From the NCBI RefSeq assembly GCF_000021805.1, contig NC_011726.1:3876097-3940096 (forward strand): a DNA stretch of 64,000 bases. Direction: 5' to 3'. The notes under the pieces are model-generated. The model was not told the origin of the DNA. It saw only the letters and a list, made by a program, of their open reading frames with translations, and made no database searches. Of this stretch, positions 45,801-55,175 are shown piece by piece (position 1 is the first letter of the stretch; each line of letters starts with the position of its first letter). This stretch comes from Rippkaea orientalis PCC 8801. GTDB taxonomy: Bacteria; Cyanobacteriota; Cyanobacteriia; Cyanobacteriales; Microcystaceae. The translations under genes and the position numbers were made by a program.

Positions 45801-47087
45801 ATGGCCACCTTACAACAAGAAAAAGAAAAAGAGCGCATCCGTTCGGTTGCCCATCTCCTTCACCAAGCAGCCAAACCGATCCGCATCCTACAGGCAATTG
45901 GTTGGTCACAGCAAGTTAAAGTTGACTTTTTTGCTAAGAATGCCCAAGAATTGCCAGAAGTTACCTATCCGGGCTTTGATCCTCAACCCACTCTTGAGTT
46001 GTTATATGAGGCGCGAAATCAAATTTTTCCGATGTCTCGCGTTGATCAGTGGCTAGAGCGTCAGAGCAATTGTATTGAGTGGGGAGCGAGAATGTTAGCC
46101 AATGTGGGAACCCCTGGCTTTTTTAACTACTCGTGTCAAGCCTATGGTCAACCTAAAGCTCCTTTACGCTACGATCCCATCACGCCTTTGGAGTTAGCGG
46201 AGAAAATTAGAGAAGATATTGAAAATCTCAACCATATTAATATGAATGTGCCTTCTCCGGCGATTCATTCCTGCGATGAGGTAGCCCCACAAATTGAACA
46301 AGCAGTTAAAGCTCATTTTGGAGAAGATGCGCCACAGGTGAACATTGTAGACGAATTATCGGCTAATGCACTGGCCACCTCTAAGCAAATTCGTCTGCGT
46401 AAAGATGCGAAGTTTACTGATAAAGATGCCATTCAATTGATTAATCATGAAGCCTTTATTCACGTTTTAACCTCACTAAATGGCAAAAAACAGACAGATT
46501 TACCCATCTTAGGGGATGGTCATGTGGGAACAACCCGCACCCAAGAGGGGTTAGCGGTATTTGCCGAAGTCATTAGCGGATCTATGGAGTTGAGTCGTCT
46601 GCAACGCTTGGCAGATCGGGTTTTTGCTATTCAAATGGCTATTGAGGGGGCAGATTTTCTGGAAGTGTATCGCTATTTTCTGGAACGGACGGGAGAACCC
46701 GATCAAGCCTTTGAAAGCAGTCGTCGGGTTTTCCGAGGTGGGGTTATTACCGGGGGGGCCCCGTTTACTAAAGATGTTGTCTATCTGTTTGGACTGTTGC
46801 AGGTTAGTAGCGTTATTCGGGCGGTTTTTTCTGCCGGACGGGCTGATTGTTTAGAATTGCTGTTTTGTGGCAAACTTGATTGTGTGGATGTTCCGGCCTT
46901 GGGAGAATTGGTGGTGATGGGACTGTGTAAAATGCCTCGTTATTTGCCCCCTTGGATTGTTGATCCCCGTTCTTTATTGGCTTTCTTGTCCTATTCAACG
47001 TTTATGTCCCAAATGAATCTAGACTCGTTGACAGAGATCGTTAAACGGTTCTTAGCGGATACACCTATCATTGATCCAAAGTTGTAA
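45801..47087 (+). CDS. DUF1704 (QEGLA-motif) putative metallopeptidase-like protein
   Basis: A 428-residue member of the DUF1704 family, described as flavohemoglobin-expression-modulating QEGLA proteins and related to tyrosine/phenylalanine carboxypeptidases. The QEGLAVF motif is at 248-254 and the metal-site helix NHEAFIHVL at 215-223, giving HExxxH rather than HExxH. Later segments are FRGGVITGGAPFTKDVVYL and DCLELLFCGKLDC. It is cytosolic and single-gene. The substrate is unknown; a peptidase role is inferred from the motif. Confidence 0.82.
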   Translation: MATLQQEKEKERIRSVAHLLHQAAKPIRILQAIGWSQQVKVDFFAKNAQELPEVTYPGFDPQPTLELLYEARNQIFPMSRVDQWLERQSNCIEWGARMLANVGTPGFFNYSCQAYGQPKAPLRYDPITPLELAEKIREDIENLNHINMNVPSPAIHSCDEVAPQIEQAVKAHFGEDAPQVNIVDELSANALATSKQIRLRKDAKFTDKDAIQLINHEAFIHVLTSLNGKKQTDLPILGDGHVGTTRTQEGLAVFAEVISGSMELSRLQRLADRVFAIQMAIEGADFLEVYRYFLERTGEPDQAFESSRRVFRGGVITGGAPFTKDVVYLFGLLQVSSVIRAVFSAGRADCLELLFCGKLDCVDVPALGELVVMGLCKMPRYLPPWIVDPRSLLAFLSYSTFMSQMNLDSLTEIVKRFLADTPIIDPKL

Positions 47088-47145
47088 TAAACTACCTCTA
47101 GATTTTTTGTTCTCATGGGGTGACAAGCAAACAGCCAATGTGGAT

Positions 47146-47177
47146 GGGGGGTGGGGTGTGGGGTGTAGGAGATGGGG
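47146..47177 (+). other. G-rich tract, possible G-quadruplex
   Basis: Four runs of at least four G (47146-47151, 47153-47156, 47160-47163, 47174-47177) with loops of 1, 3 and 10 bases, 59 bases after the DUF1704 stop and before the convergent kinase gene. Such a tract can fold in the non-template strand or RNA and may slow transcription. Confidence 0.5.
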
Positions 47178-47262
47178 AAAAATTAGAACACAACCTGCTA
47201 ATTTTCTGACAACAAAAGCTCATTGATTCTAACTAAAGTTATTTAAAACGCTTAACAGCTTA

Positions 47263-48765
47263 TTATTCCATCACTCCTGATTCTCTATTCCCCAAAGGAA
47301 GAAAAATGGTAAACACTTCTCCGTATTCAGATCGCTGACGAACAATTAATTTACCGCCCAACTCATGAAACAGATGTTTAGTAACATCTAAATTAAGACT
47401 TAAACTTCCCGTATTGGGATGAAACATCAACAACTTACCCAACGCTTTGAGGGGGTTATGGGGACAATGGGACTCCGTTTGAAATTGTAATTTAAGTTGA
47501 TGTCCTGCGGTGGTGACTTGAATCCGAATTTGTCCGCCATCGGAGAAACTGCGGGTAAATTTTTCGATCAACCCCGTCAACACTTGATCGAGCATCGCCG
47601 GATCACTGACGACTTGGGGCAATTTTTTCGGAACCACCACATCTAGCATCACGTTACGCCGTTGCGCCTGTTTTTTCCAACGGGGGATACTCTGTTGTAA
47701 CACCTCTTCTAAGGAGGTAGACACCAAATGTCTTGGTTTTGTCTCTTGAGGGCTATTATTAACTTCTGTAGCGCGGAAAATCAACTCCATACGGTTAATT
47801 TGTTCGCTACACTCCTGATCAATGGTTTCAAGTAATTTAACCATTTGCGGGGTTAATTCTTTATTGCGTAGCAATAACCGCGTCATGGTACGAATAGTGG
47901 TCAAAGGGGTGCGAATTTCATGGGTTAGGGCTTGCAATAAGGGGACTTCTGAGGTATCGTCTGTTATCTCTTTGGCAATTTTTCGATTAGAATGACTTTT
48001 AACGGTATTTTCTGCTGTTAAGATCGTTAAGCGCGGTTTATCTGAGTCTACTGTTGGGATAGGGGGTAAATGATGCAGCAAAAGGCGACTAAATTGACTC
48101 ACTAAGCGATAGTCGGGGGTAGGGGGCGCAAAATGTCTGACTAAGGCATCTAGTTGAGATAATTGGGGATAATGGGTTAAACAAAGACGCGATCGCAAGG
48201 TTAACCATCCCTGTTCGATCACCTCTGGTTCAAAGGAAAATTGAAAGGCCGGGAGTCCGAGGCTATCTTCTCCTAAAACGGCAATTAAAGCAAAAAGAGG
48301 GGTAAAAACCAGGCAAAACTGTTCTGTAGCGATGGGATCTTCAGGAAATAGGGGGAGTTCTGCTAAGTTTCCTTTTATACAAACTGATTTCGGGCTATAG
48401 GCTGCCGGAAGTTGCAACCGCATTAAGGATAAATGGTGAGTCGCTTGGGGGGTAAATACCCCTGTCTGAAGTTGGGAGGTTAGCTTAGGATGGCAAAGAA
48501 TGGGGGTCGGGGCTGAGAGAATTAACCCATGACAAGTGGGTGAGTCGGGGGTAATTTCGTTGATTTGGGATAGGAGTAAACTTTCAATGGCTGCGATCGC
48601 TCCAAACCATTCATTTTGTGCTTTGAGTCTTGCTTGGTGAATTTGTTCAGTGGTGTTCTCAGCTAAAGCTGATGTTTGTTGCGATAGACAAGTATCGACC
48701 GCCATTCCTTCATAACGATTGATAATATCACTTAATTTTACCAGCAATCCTTGAGACACAGCCAT
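47263..48765 (-). CDS. sensor histidine kinase with degenerate ATP-binding domain
   Basis: The 500-residue protein has a cyanobacterial N-terminal sensor part (~1-270) of unknown fold and a HisKA dimerisation domain with the phosphate-acceptor His282 in ALTHEIRTPLTTIRTM. The HATPase part is changed: the N-box Asn that binds Mg-ATP is not present in DQVLTGLIEKFTRSF, no DxGxG is found, and the G2 region reads NTGSLSLNLDV. It may therefore not make phosphoryl groups itself and could act as a sensor, scaffold or phosphatase (inference). No response regulator is adjacent. It is soluble: no membrane helices. Confidence 0.8.
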   Translation of the reverse strand: MAVSQGLLVKLSDIINRYEGMAVDTCLSQQTSALAENTTEQIHQARLKAQNEWFGAIAAIESLLLSQINEITPDSPTCHGLILSAPTPILCHPKLTSQLQTGVFTPQATHHLSLMRLQLPAAYSPKSVCIKGNLAELPLFPEDPIATEQFCLVFTPLFALIAVLGEDSLGLPAFQFSFEPEVIEQGWLTLRSRLCLTHYPQLSQLDALVRHFAPPTPDYRLVSQFSRLLLHHLPPIPTVDSDKPRLTILTAENTVKSHSNRKIAKEITDDTSEVPLLQALTHEIRTPLTTIRTMTRLLLRNKELTPQMVKLLETIDQECSEQINRMELIFRATEVNNSPQETKPRHLVSTSLEEVLQQSIPRWKKQAQRRNVMLDVVVPKKLPQVVSDPAMLDQVLTGLIEKFTRSFSDGGQIRIQVTTAGHQLKLQFQTESHCPHNPLKALGKLLMFHPNTGSLSLNLDVTKHLFHELGGKLIVRQRSEYGEVFTIFLPLGNRESGVME

Positions 48766-48897
48766 TTATTCCCTTAATGTTCGATTTATCTACTTCTTGC
48801 TTCTATGATGGTATCGAGTGTCAGCAATAATTGTATAGTAGTAAAACCGAACCGAATAGATCGCAATCTCCGATACACAATTATCAATTATTAATTC

Positions 48898-50379
48898 ATG
48901 TTTCTAACCCGACGAAAGTGGCTGGTTTGGAGCACTGTTACTTTTTTATCAGCCCTATTAATTATTATTCTTAAACCTCGATTTTTTCCTTCTTCTAATC
49001 CGCGTAGTGAACTTAATTTAGAACAACGTATCGAAATTACTTGGAAAATAGCCCGCTATAAACTAACGAATACCATTGATTATTTAAGTCATCGAGTTGA
49101 ACCTGGAGTCCGTTACCCTTATCTTACCTACAATCGAACGTTTAATGATTTTTGGTATGATGTATTCCATAAACATGATAGATTACCTCAAGGAGCTTGG
49201 AAATATGATAAGGGTAAGTTTTGGGCGGCCGGAGCATTGCCTGCTTTATTATGGAAAATGTCAGTGCATGAATCTGACCCTGTTATGAAAAAATATTGGG
49301 CGGATCAAGCTAAAAATTGGTCAGAACCTTTACGAAAATTAGTCTCAAAAAAACAAGATATAACCCTTAATAATCTTTTGGTTTTTGCCCCTTGGTTTAC
49401 TAACACTACTGGAGCAGAAAAACAGCAACAACTAGAAACAATTTTTCAAGGATCAAGACTATTAGCGGAACCCTTTAATCAAAGAAAAGGTAAATTTCAT
49501 CTTGAGATTGGAACCCTAGGATATACATTAAAGAGTAAAAGAAAAAAATTGATTTATTGGCATTCTTTTATCGATCATAGTATCAATGTTGAACAATTAT
49601 TGTGGTCAGCTAATTATAACCCTAATAAACTTGAAGCTGATGATTGGAGAAACAAAGCAATAATTCATCTAAAAACTTTAGGCAAAACCTTGGGAAAAAA
49701 TCGTAATCCTGGTGTTGATGGAACCTGGCAACGGGGGTATTTTGATGATAATCCTACTTCATCTACCTATGGTCAATTTCTGTTTAATGAGGGTAAACAA
49801 GGATGGAAAGATGACTCTACTTGGTCACGGGGTCAAGCTTGGTTTATTTATGCTTCTAGTATCACTTATCAATATACTCAAGATCTGGAAGTTTTAGCGA
49901 TTGCCAAGGAGGCAATTAATTATTTTTTATCCCACCTTCCTGATCGTTTTCCAGGTACATTACGTCGTCCTAATGATTATATTCCTCCTTGGGATTTTGA
50001 TTACGCTTTAGAGAAAAATCCTGATACAGAAAAGGATAGTTCAGCCGCCGCGATCGCAGTTTCAGGTGTGTTAAAATTACTCAAGTTTTTGCCCCATTCT
50101 GATCCCGACTGGGAACGTTACTGGCAAGATGTAAAAAATATTTTATTCAATCTGACTTCATCAGAATATTTACCTGATCTTGGTGTTCCGCAAATGAGTT
50201 TATTAAGTCACGGTTGTTACCATCATTTTGATGCAATAAAATCCTCTAAAGATTATGATAATGGATTAATTTGGGGAGATTATTTTTTAATTGATTCGTT
50301 AATAGAATATGAAACAATTAATCATTCTTTAATTACCTTACCTATCCCCAAGCAACAGAATCAAGAGAATGAGGTATAA
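48898..50379 (+). CDS. GH88/GH105-type unsaturated uronyl hydrolase-like protein
   Basis: A 493-residue protein with one N-terminal membrane anchor (WSTVTFLSALLIIILKP). The (alpha/alpha)6-barrel family signatures are FWAAGALPALLWKMS, HSFIDHSINVEQLLW, DDSTWSRGQAWFIYASS, TEKDSSAAAIAVSGVLKLL and HGCYHHFDAIKS. Such enzymes remove unsaturated glucuronyl or galacturonyl ends left by polysaccharide lyases, outside the cytoplasm. The catalytic Asp residues in the family lie in motifs like DHS and EKDSS, which are present. It may degrade or trim extracellular uronic-acid polymers. Confidence 0.82.
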   Translation: MFLTRRKWLVWSTVTFLSALLIIILKPRFFPSSNPRSELNLEQRIEITWKIARYKLTNTIDYLSHRVEPGVRYPYLTYNRTFNDFWYDVFHKHDRLPQGAWKYDKGKFWAAGALPALLWKMSVHESDPVMKKYWADQAKNWSEPLRKLVSKKQDITLNNLLVFAPWFTNTTGAEKQQQLETIFQGSRLLAEPFNQRKGKFHLEIGTLGYTLKSKRKKLIYWHSFIDHSINVEQLLWSANYNPNKLEADDWRNKAIIHLKTLGKTLGKNRNPGVDGTWQRGYFDDNPTSSTYGQFLFNEGKQGWKDDSTWSRGQAWFIYASSITYQYTQDLEVLAIAKEAINYFLSHLPDRFPGTLRRPNDYIPPWDFDYALEKNPDTEKDSSAAAIAVSGVLKLLKFLPHSDPDWERYWQDVKNILFNLTSSEYLPDLGVPQMSLLSHGCYHHFDAIKSSKDYDNGLIWGDYFLIDSLIEYETINHSLITLPIPKQQNQENEV

Positions 50380-50416
50380 TTATAACCAATCTTTGTTTCT
50401 CAAAACGGGAGTTTTT

Positions 50417-50989
50417 ATGCTGACAGTAACTCGCAAACAATTTACCCTTGAAGAGTATCACCGTTTAGATGAACTCGGATTTTTTGGATCAGGGGAACGG
50501 GTAGAATTAATTCGAGGAGATATCATTAAAATAGCAACTAAAAGAACACTTCATTCTGTTTGTAATTCTTTATTGCTACAAGAATTATTTATTCTCTTGA
50601 AAGGAAAGGCAAATGTCAGGGGACAAGAACCGATGATCATTCCTCCTAATAGTGAACCTGAACCTGGTGTTGTCATTGCCTATAAAAAAGCAGATAATTA
50701 TCTATCTTCCCATCCCCAACCACAAGATATTTTGCTAGTTATTGAAATTTCTGAATCTACCTTAAAATTTGATCAAGACGTTAAATTATCTCTCTATGCA
50801 GAAGCCGAAATTACTAATTTTTGGATTTTTAATCTTCTTGATAATCAATTAGAAACCTATCAACAACCTTATCAAGAGTTGAATGGCAACTATAATTATC
50901 GTTCTAAACAAATTTATCTCCCCAATGAGGTTATTAGTATTCCGGGGTTTTCTGATATTAAAATTGAATTAAAGGACTTCTTCTGTTGA
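50417..50989 (+). CDS. Uma2-family protein with a changed active-site residue
   Basis: A 190-residue Uma2 (DUF820) protein starting MLTVTRKQFTLEEYHRLDEL. Family marks are GERVELIRGDIIK, EISESTLKFDQDVKLSLYAE (Glu110, Lys123) and the later FWIFNLLDNQLETY. At the position of the conserved PD, it reads SEPEPGVVI: Gly84 replaces the catalytic Asp of the PD-(D/E)xK-like site. The longer frame from 50369 overlaps the glycosidase gene and is less likely. The protein may be inactive as a nuclease. Confidence 0.85.
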   Translation: MLTVTRKQFTLEEYHRLDELGFFGSGERVELIRGDIIKIATKRTLHSVCNSLLLQELFILLKGKANVRGQEPMIIPPNSEPEPGVVIAYKKADNYLSSHPQPQDILLVIEISESTLKFDQDVKLSLYAEAEITNFWIFNLLDNQLETYQQPYQELNGNYNYRSKQIYLPNEVISIPGFSDIKIELKDFFC

Positions 50990-50998
50990 ATACTTAAC

Positions 50999-51463
50999 TT
51001 AATAAGGTTCATTGAGTTTTTTAATAATTTTTTGTAATCGTTCAGTGATGATTTCTAACAAAGTTATTTTTTCATTAGCATTAATTGAGTTTTTAAATTT
51101 GGTATCTAGAGAAATAATCTCTATTTGAGTATTCTCACATATTTCCTTAAGAGCTAAAAGTTTAGTAGCACGCATTGAAGGATTAAAAACTGTGAGTATG
51201 GCTGCTGAAATTGCTGAAATTGCTGAAGTCACTACAATCAATTGTGTATTACTGGATAAAGTTAAAATAAGAGAACTCAATGAAGTAATAGACGTTAAAA
51301 AACCAAACAATAAATGTATTTTACCCCAGAAATCAGCCCTATTATATCTAGCTTTTGCTTCTTGGTGAATATGATTAAATTGATCTCTATAACGCTGGTA
51401 TTGTTGCTCTAAATTTCGATTTATTTCATCTGGATTTGATTTTTTAAAAAAAGGTAAACTCAT
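50999..51463 (-). CDS. SLATT-like two-helix membrane protein
   Basis: A 154-residue protein: N-terminal helix with LEQQYQRYRDQFNHIHQEAK, RADFWGKIHLLFGFLTSITSL and two close membrane helices (FGFLTSITSLSSLILTL and LIVVTSAISAISAAILTVF), then a helical C-terminus. Two adjacent transmembrane segments after a long helix and Arg-rich junction fit the SLATT group of bacterial effector domains, which form membrane pores in nucleotide-signalled defence. The partner sensor (CD-NTase, SLOG or TIR) is not present, so the defence role is only a hypothesis. Similar small proteins without defence links exist. Confidence 0.5.
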   Translation of the reverse strand: MSLPFFKKSNPDEINRNLEQQYQRYRDQFNHIHQEAKARYNRADFWGKIHLLFGFLTSITSLSSLILTLSSNTQLIVVTSAISAISAAILTVFNPSMRATKLLALKEICENTQIEIISLDTKFKNSINANEKITLLEIITERLQKIIKKLNEPY

Positions 51464-51582
51464 AGAAATATTTTAAAGTGTATCTTTTCTCTCAGTACGG
51501 GACAAAAAATGAAATGAGAGTTGAAAAAGGAGACAGAAACAGGGTTTCATAGAAAGTTACCACACAATTCTCAGCAAACCCT

Positions 51583-51862
51583 ATGAATCAGATTAACTTA
51601 CTTCGTAACACATTGAAACAAAGTCATTGTAACCTTAATGGATATCCCTCAACCTTGGGTTCTGAGTCTAGACCGTACTAACTGGTTATTTGGGGAGATT
51701 GACTTTAATACATTAATGTTGGCAGTAGTCCATGAAATTGCCTATATTTGTGAAGATAGAGAGTTTATTGGACAAATATGGCTCACTTATCTTCTGATTG
51801 ACCCTATGATTCGTTTTCGCATTAGGATTCGAGAAACTGTACTTAGATCTTTTTTAATGTAA
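51583..51862 (+). pseudogene. IS4-family transposase remnant with internal deletions
   Basis: Three pieces of an IS4-type transposase survive. MNQINLLRNTLKQSH (from 51583) is the N-terminus. In the next frame, DIPQPWVLSLDRTNWLFGEID carries the first catalytic Asp, and, joined by a deletion, IAYICEDREFIGQIWLTYL with RFRIRIRET carries the second Asp region. The rest is absent: the middle and the C-terminal Glu domain are gone, so it cannot transpose. It lies between the SLATT-like and phycobiliprotein-like genes. Confidence 0.8.
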
Positions 51863-51952
51863 TAGATGTTACTAAAAAACAAGCTATGGTTGACTATTGT
51901 AGGCTATAATGAAAATAATATTCTAGTCTAAAGAATATACGAGGAATAAGCT

Positions 51953-52444
51953 ATGCTAACTAACCTAAGAGAGTTTGTTGCCAATAAGATTGAAGATAGA
52001 GGACAGTTTATTAGTTCAAAACAACTAACTGATCTTGAGAAATACTACAAACAAGAACAAATTAGACTAGCATCTCTTGCAACACTTCTTAACAAGATTA
52101 GTCAATTAACTAAAGAAAGTGTAGATGTAATTCATCAAAAATATCTTCTCTCATTTGGTTACGACTCTGATGACAATATTAAGTTAGTTAGTAATATTAT
52201 TGATAGTTTTTTAAAAGACATAGCTCTATCTATGTTAGCTGGTGATCCCAGTATTCTTGATAAATACCGCCTTAATGAGTTTCATGAATATTTAAAATCA
52301 GTCAATCATTCTGCCACTTGGTACGCAGAAGCTCTTAAAAATATTAAAGAAGATCATGGTTTACAAAATGAAGCCAACAAAGAACTCCATACTTATATTG
52401 ATTATTTAATTTCAGCTTTATCTCAAAAAGAAGTTGAACATTAA
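51953..52444 (+). CDS. phycobiliprotein-like protein without cysteine
   Basis: The 163-residue protein lines up by eye with allophycocyanin-type chains. GQFISSKQLTDLEKYYKQEQ matches the first core helices; FLKDIALSMLAGDPSILDKYRLNEF (84-110) matches LRDLDYYLRLITYGIVAGD plus the following loop; KSVNHSATWYAEALKNIKE matches the KSLGTPIEAIAEGVRAMK helix; YIDYLISALS (148-157) matches the final YFDYLIGAMS. There is no cysteine anywhere: the aligned Cys84 position is Val79. So it cannot bind bilin by thioether. It may be a structural or regulatory core-like protein, or a bilin-binding globin relative. It follows IS debris and converges with the next gene (stops abut). Confidence 0.6.
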   Translation: MLTNLREFVANKIEDRGQFISSKQLTDLEKYYKQEQIRLASLATLLNKISQLTKESVDVIHQKYLLSFGYDSDDNIKLVSNIIDSFLKDIALSMLAGDPSILDKYRLNEFHEYLKSVNHSATWYAEALKNIKEDHGLQNEANKELHTYIDYLISALSQKEVEH

Positions 52445-55156
52445 TTAATGATTCGTAATCTTTTTTAGAAAAACTTCTGCATCATCTCTACTACTAATCT
52501 CCCCATCTAAAGTAGCGTTCAATAATCTATCTAAAATGGTTTTATATTGAGGTCCTGGTTTATAGCCCATCACTTTTAAATCATTGCCCGTTAAAGGGGC
52601 TTGAATCTTTGACCATTTAGTGAGATACTCCCAAATAGTACGACGAATTTCACAAGAAGAACGAACTGAAACTAGGATTAAATTAGGCAAGCGATAAGGA
52701 CGTAAGACATTGACAATTTCACTAAGTTGAGTACACTTAAGTAAATTTTGTTTGATTTCTAATTCAATTTGTGATAGTTTTTTTAACCTTTCAAGACTCT
52801 CTTTGGGTAATTGAAGATTAACAGCGATTTTACTCCTTTCTGTGGGGTCTAATTGAGTAATTAAAACTTCTAACCGCAGTAACCAATGTTCTAATTGATT
52901 CTCAGGATCGAGATAGCGTAAACAGCGTGAAACATAGCGAATTTGCCACCATAAAATATCATCTAAAATCAACTGAGAATGTAAACATTTTAACGCATCT
53001 AAATCGGCTAATAATTTTAAGGCAGGTTTCCAATAATAGGATTCTAAGATATATTTTAATTCTGCTTTTAAGCGAGTTGTCAAAGCAGGGGCAGGATGAT
53101 TTTCAATTCTTAATCGTTCATAAATTCCGCTTTCAATGGCATAATTAATATAGGTTTCAGTTTGGGGATCGATCTCAAATCCTAGGCGAACGGCAAAGCG
53201 AACTGCGCGGTAAATTCGGGTGGGATCTTCAATAAAACTATTGGCATGAAGGACTCGAATTTGACGCGATCGCAAGTCTAACATTCCGCCAAAAAAATCT
53301 AATAATTCCCCTTTCCTCGGGGGAGTCAATCTAACGGCTAAAGCATTAATCGTAAAGTCTCTTCGATACAAATCTTGACGAATAGAACTCGCTTCAACTT
53401 CAGGATTCGCAGCAGGATAAGGATAAAATTCAGTTCTAGAAGTAGCAATATCTACCCATAAAGATCCTAATTGGGGATCTTTATGCCATAGTAAAGCTGC
53501 GGTTTGAAACTCTCCGTGAATTGATAATCGCGCATTTGGAAAGTTTTCTTGTAATGTTGAAGCTAATTCGACTCCTGCCCCTACATCAGCAGAACGGTGG
53601 AATCCATCTACTACTAAATCAATATCCTGTAGTAATAGAAATTCTTGCTCTTCTGATAATAATAAATCTCTGACTGCCCCTCCAACAATATACAAATGCC
53701 AGCCCCGTTTTTCAGCTTCTTTTGCAGCAAATTGTAATAACTTCCAAATAGAGGGAGAAAGACGCTGACTGATCGAAGGTAATAAACAAGAAACTAGGGG
53801 TATTTTATGACCGTTTTCGTCACGGTTTTCGCCTCGATTTTGATGAATTTGCCTTAACAAATCGGTGCGAGTAACAATTCCTAATAATTTATCCCCTTCA
53901 ACAACGGGTAATCTTCCTATATCGTAAGTTACCATAATTGACTCAATTTCTGGCAACAAAGTCTCAGGAGTAATTGTCTTTAAATGGCGTGTCATATAGC
54001 CTTTAACCGGGGCGTGACTAAACCCATGATGCAAGGCTAAATCCAGATCTCGACGGGAAATAATCCCTACTAAAATATCATTTTCATTAACAACAGATAA
54101 CCCCGAATGTCCATAGCGAAATAATACCCGTTGTGCCTGTTCTATGGTAGTTTCTGGGCGAATAGTTCTCACAGGAGAAGACATTAAATCCCTCGCGGTT
54201 AACGGGTGAGGAATTTGGGCAATAAATTCCTGTAATAACTTGTCTAATGTGGCTTCTGGTTCTATTTCTCGTAACATTAAAGACGCAGCTTGGGCATGAC
54301 CTCCTCCTCCATAAGCCGAAAATAATTGATTGAGATTAGTTCCCTCGATTTTCGTGCGACCAATAACCGTTAACCTTCCTTGGGAATAGGGTTTATCGGG
54401 GCGACGTTTATCATAGTAATGACCAAATAATAAGGCATCACTTTCGGTTAATTCGATCAATCTTTCTGCTAAATTGGATAACCCTGGAATAAAGGTTTCT
54501 GTTGTTAGAAGAACTGAGGCGATCACATAGCCTCTAACTGAAGTTTTTTTCAGGTTATCTAATGCTTCTATTAATAATTCTTGTAGTTGAATGGAAAACC
54601 CAGGATCGCAATATTCCGCGATAGTTTTGACATTTGCCCCCTTTTCCATCAACCAGGCCAACCCATGGGCATCACGGGGGGTAGACTGGGGGAAGGTGAG
54701 GGAACCCGTATCGACATGGATACCCAAGGCCATGACTGTTGCTTCGATAGGGTTAGGATCAATGCCCTCTCGCTGCATTTTTTCCACCATGAGGGTTGTC
54801 GTTGCCCCTAAGGGTTCAATTTGGCTGAAAGTAGCAGGAATGTCTGAAACACTGTTAAGATGGTGATCGTAGAGTTCAACGCTGGTTATCTGGGGAAAAT
54901 CGAACCAAGGAGAGGCTTTTCCGAGGCGATCGCGTTGTTGATTATCTACTACCATTAACGTGCGGATTTTTTTGGGATTAACGCTACGCAGTTCAATTAG
55001 GGCTAATTCGTCCCGATGGAGGGCTAAAAAGTCCTTAACGGCAGGATGCGCCCCTCCTGTGAGCACGATCCGACTACCCCTTTTAAGGCAAGACAGTCCC
55101 ACCGCAGCCCCTAATGCGTCAAAATCGACAGTTTGATGGCATAAAATTAAATCCAT
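52445..55156 (-). CDS. DHH-CBS-CBS-tRNA nucleotidyltransferase fusion protein
   Basis: A 903-residue protein with four parts. A DHH phosphoesterase begins at [19 protein letters not shown] and has DHH at 97-99 and the DHHA1 site GGGGHAQA at 283-290. Two CBS domains span ~320-440 ([20 protein letters not shown]). A class II tRNA nucleotidyltransferase/poly(A) polymerase has GGAVRDLLL (492), the DxD at Asp511-Asp513 and [13 protein letters not shown] (598). The fusion occurs in cyanobacteria and a few deep lineages, where A-adding and CC-adding activities are split; this one is likely the A-adding or related enzyme that repairs tRNA 3' ends. CBS domains may sense adenylates. Confidence 0.9.
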   Translation of the reverse strand: MDLILCHQTVDFDALGAAVGLSCLKRGSRIVLTGGAHPAVKDFLALHRDELALIELRSVNPKKIRTLMVVDNQQRDRLGKASPWFDFPQITSVELYDHHLNSVSDIPATFSQIEPLGATTTLMVEKMQREGIDPNPIEATVMALGIHVDTGSLTFPQSTPRDAHGLAWLMEKGANVKTIAEYCDPGFSIQLQELLIEALDNLKKTSVRGYVIASVLLTTETFIPGLSNLAERLIELTESDALLFGHYYDKRRPDKPYSQGRLTVIGRTKIEGTNLNQLFSAYGGGGHAQAASLMLREIEPEATLDKLLQEFIAQIPHPLTARDLMSSPVRTIRPETTIEQAQRVLFRYGHSGLSVVNENDILVGIISRRDLDLALHHGFSHAPVKGYMTRHLKTITPETLLPEIESIMVTYDIGRLPVVEGDKLLGIVTRTDLLRQIHQNRGENRDENGHKIPLVSCLLPSISQRLSPSIWKLLQFAAKEAEKRGWHLYIVGGAVRDLLLSEEQEFLLLQDIDLVVDGFHRSADVGAGVELASTLQENFPNARLSIHGEFQTAALLWHKDPQLGSLWVDIATSRTEFYPYPAANPEVEASSIRQDLYRRDFTINALAVRLTPPRKGELLDFFGGMLDLRSRQIRVLHANSFIEDPTRIYRAVRFAVRLGFEIDPQTETYINYAIESGIYERLRIENHPAPALTTRLKAELKYILESYYWKPALKLLADLDALKCLHSQLILDDILWWQIRYVSRCLRYLDPENQLEHWLLRLEVLITQLDPTERSKIAVNLQLPKESLERLKKLSQIELEIKQNLLKCTQLSEIVNVLRPYRLPNLILVSVRSSCEIRRTIWEYLTKWSKIQAPLTGNDLKVMGYKPGPQYKTILDRLLNATLDGEISSRDDAEVFLKKITNH

Positions 55157-55175
55157 AGTTAGCTTAATTTAATTA

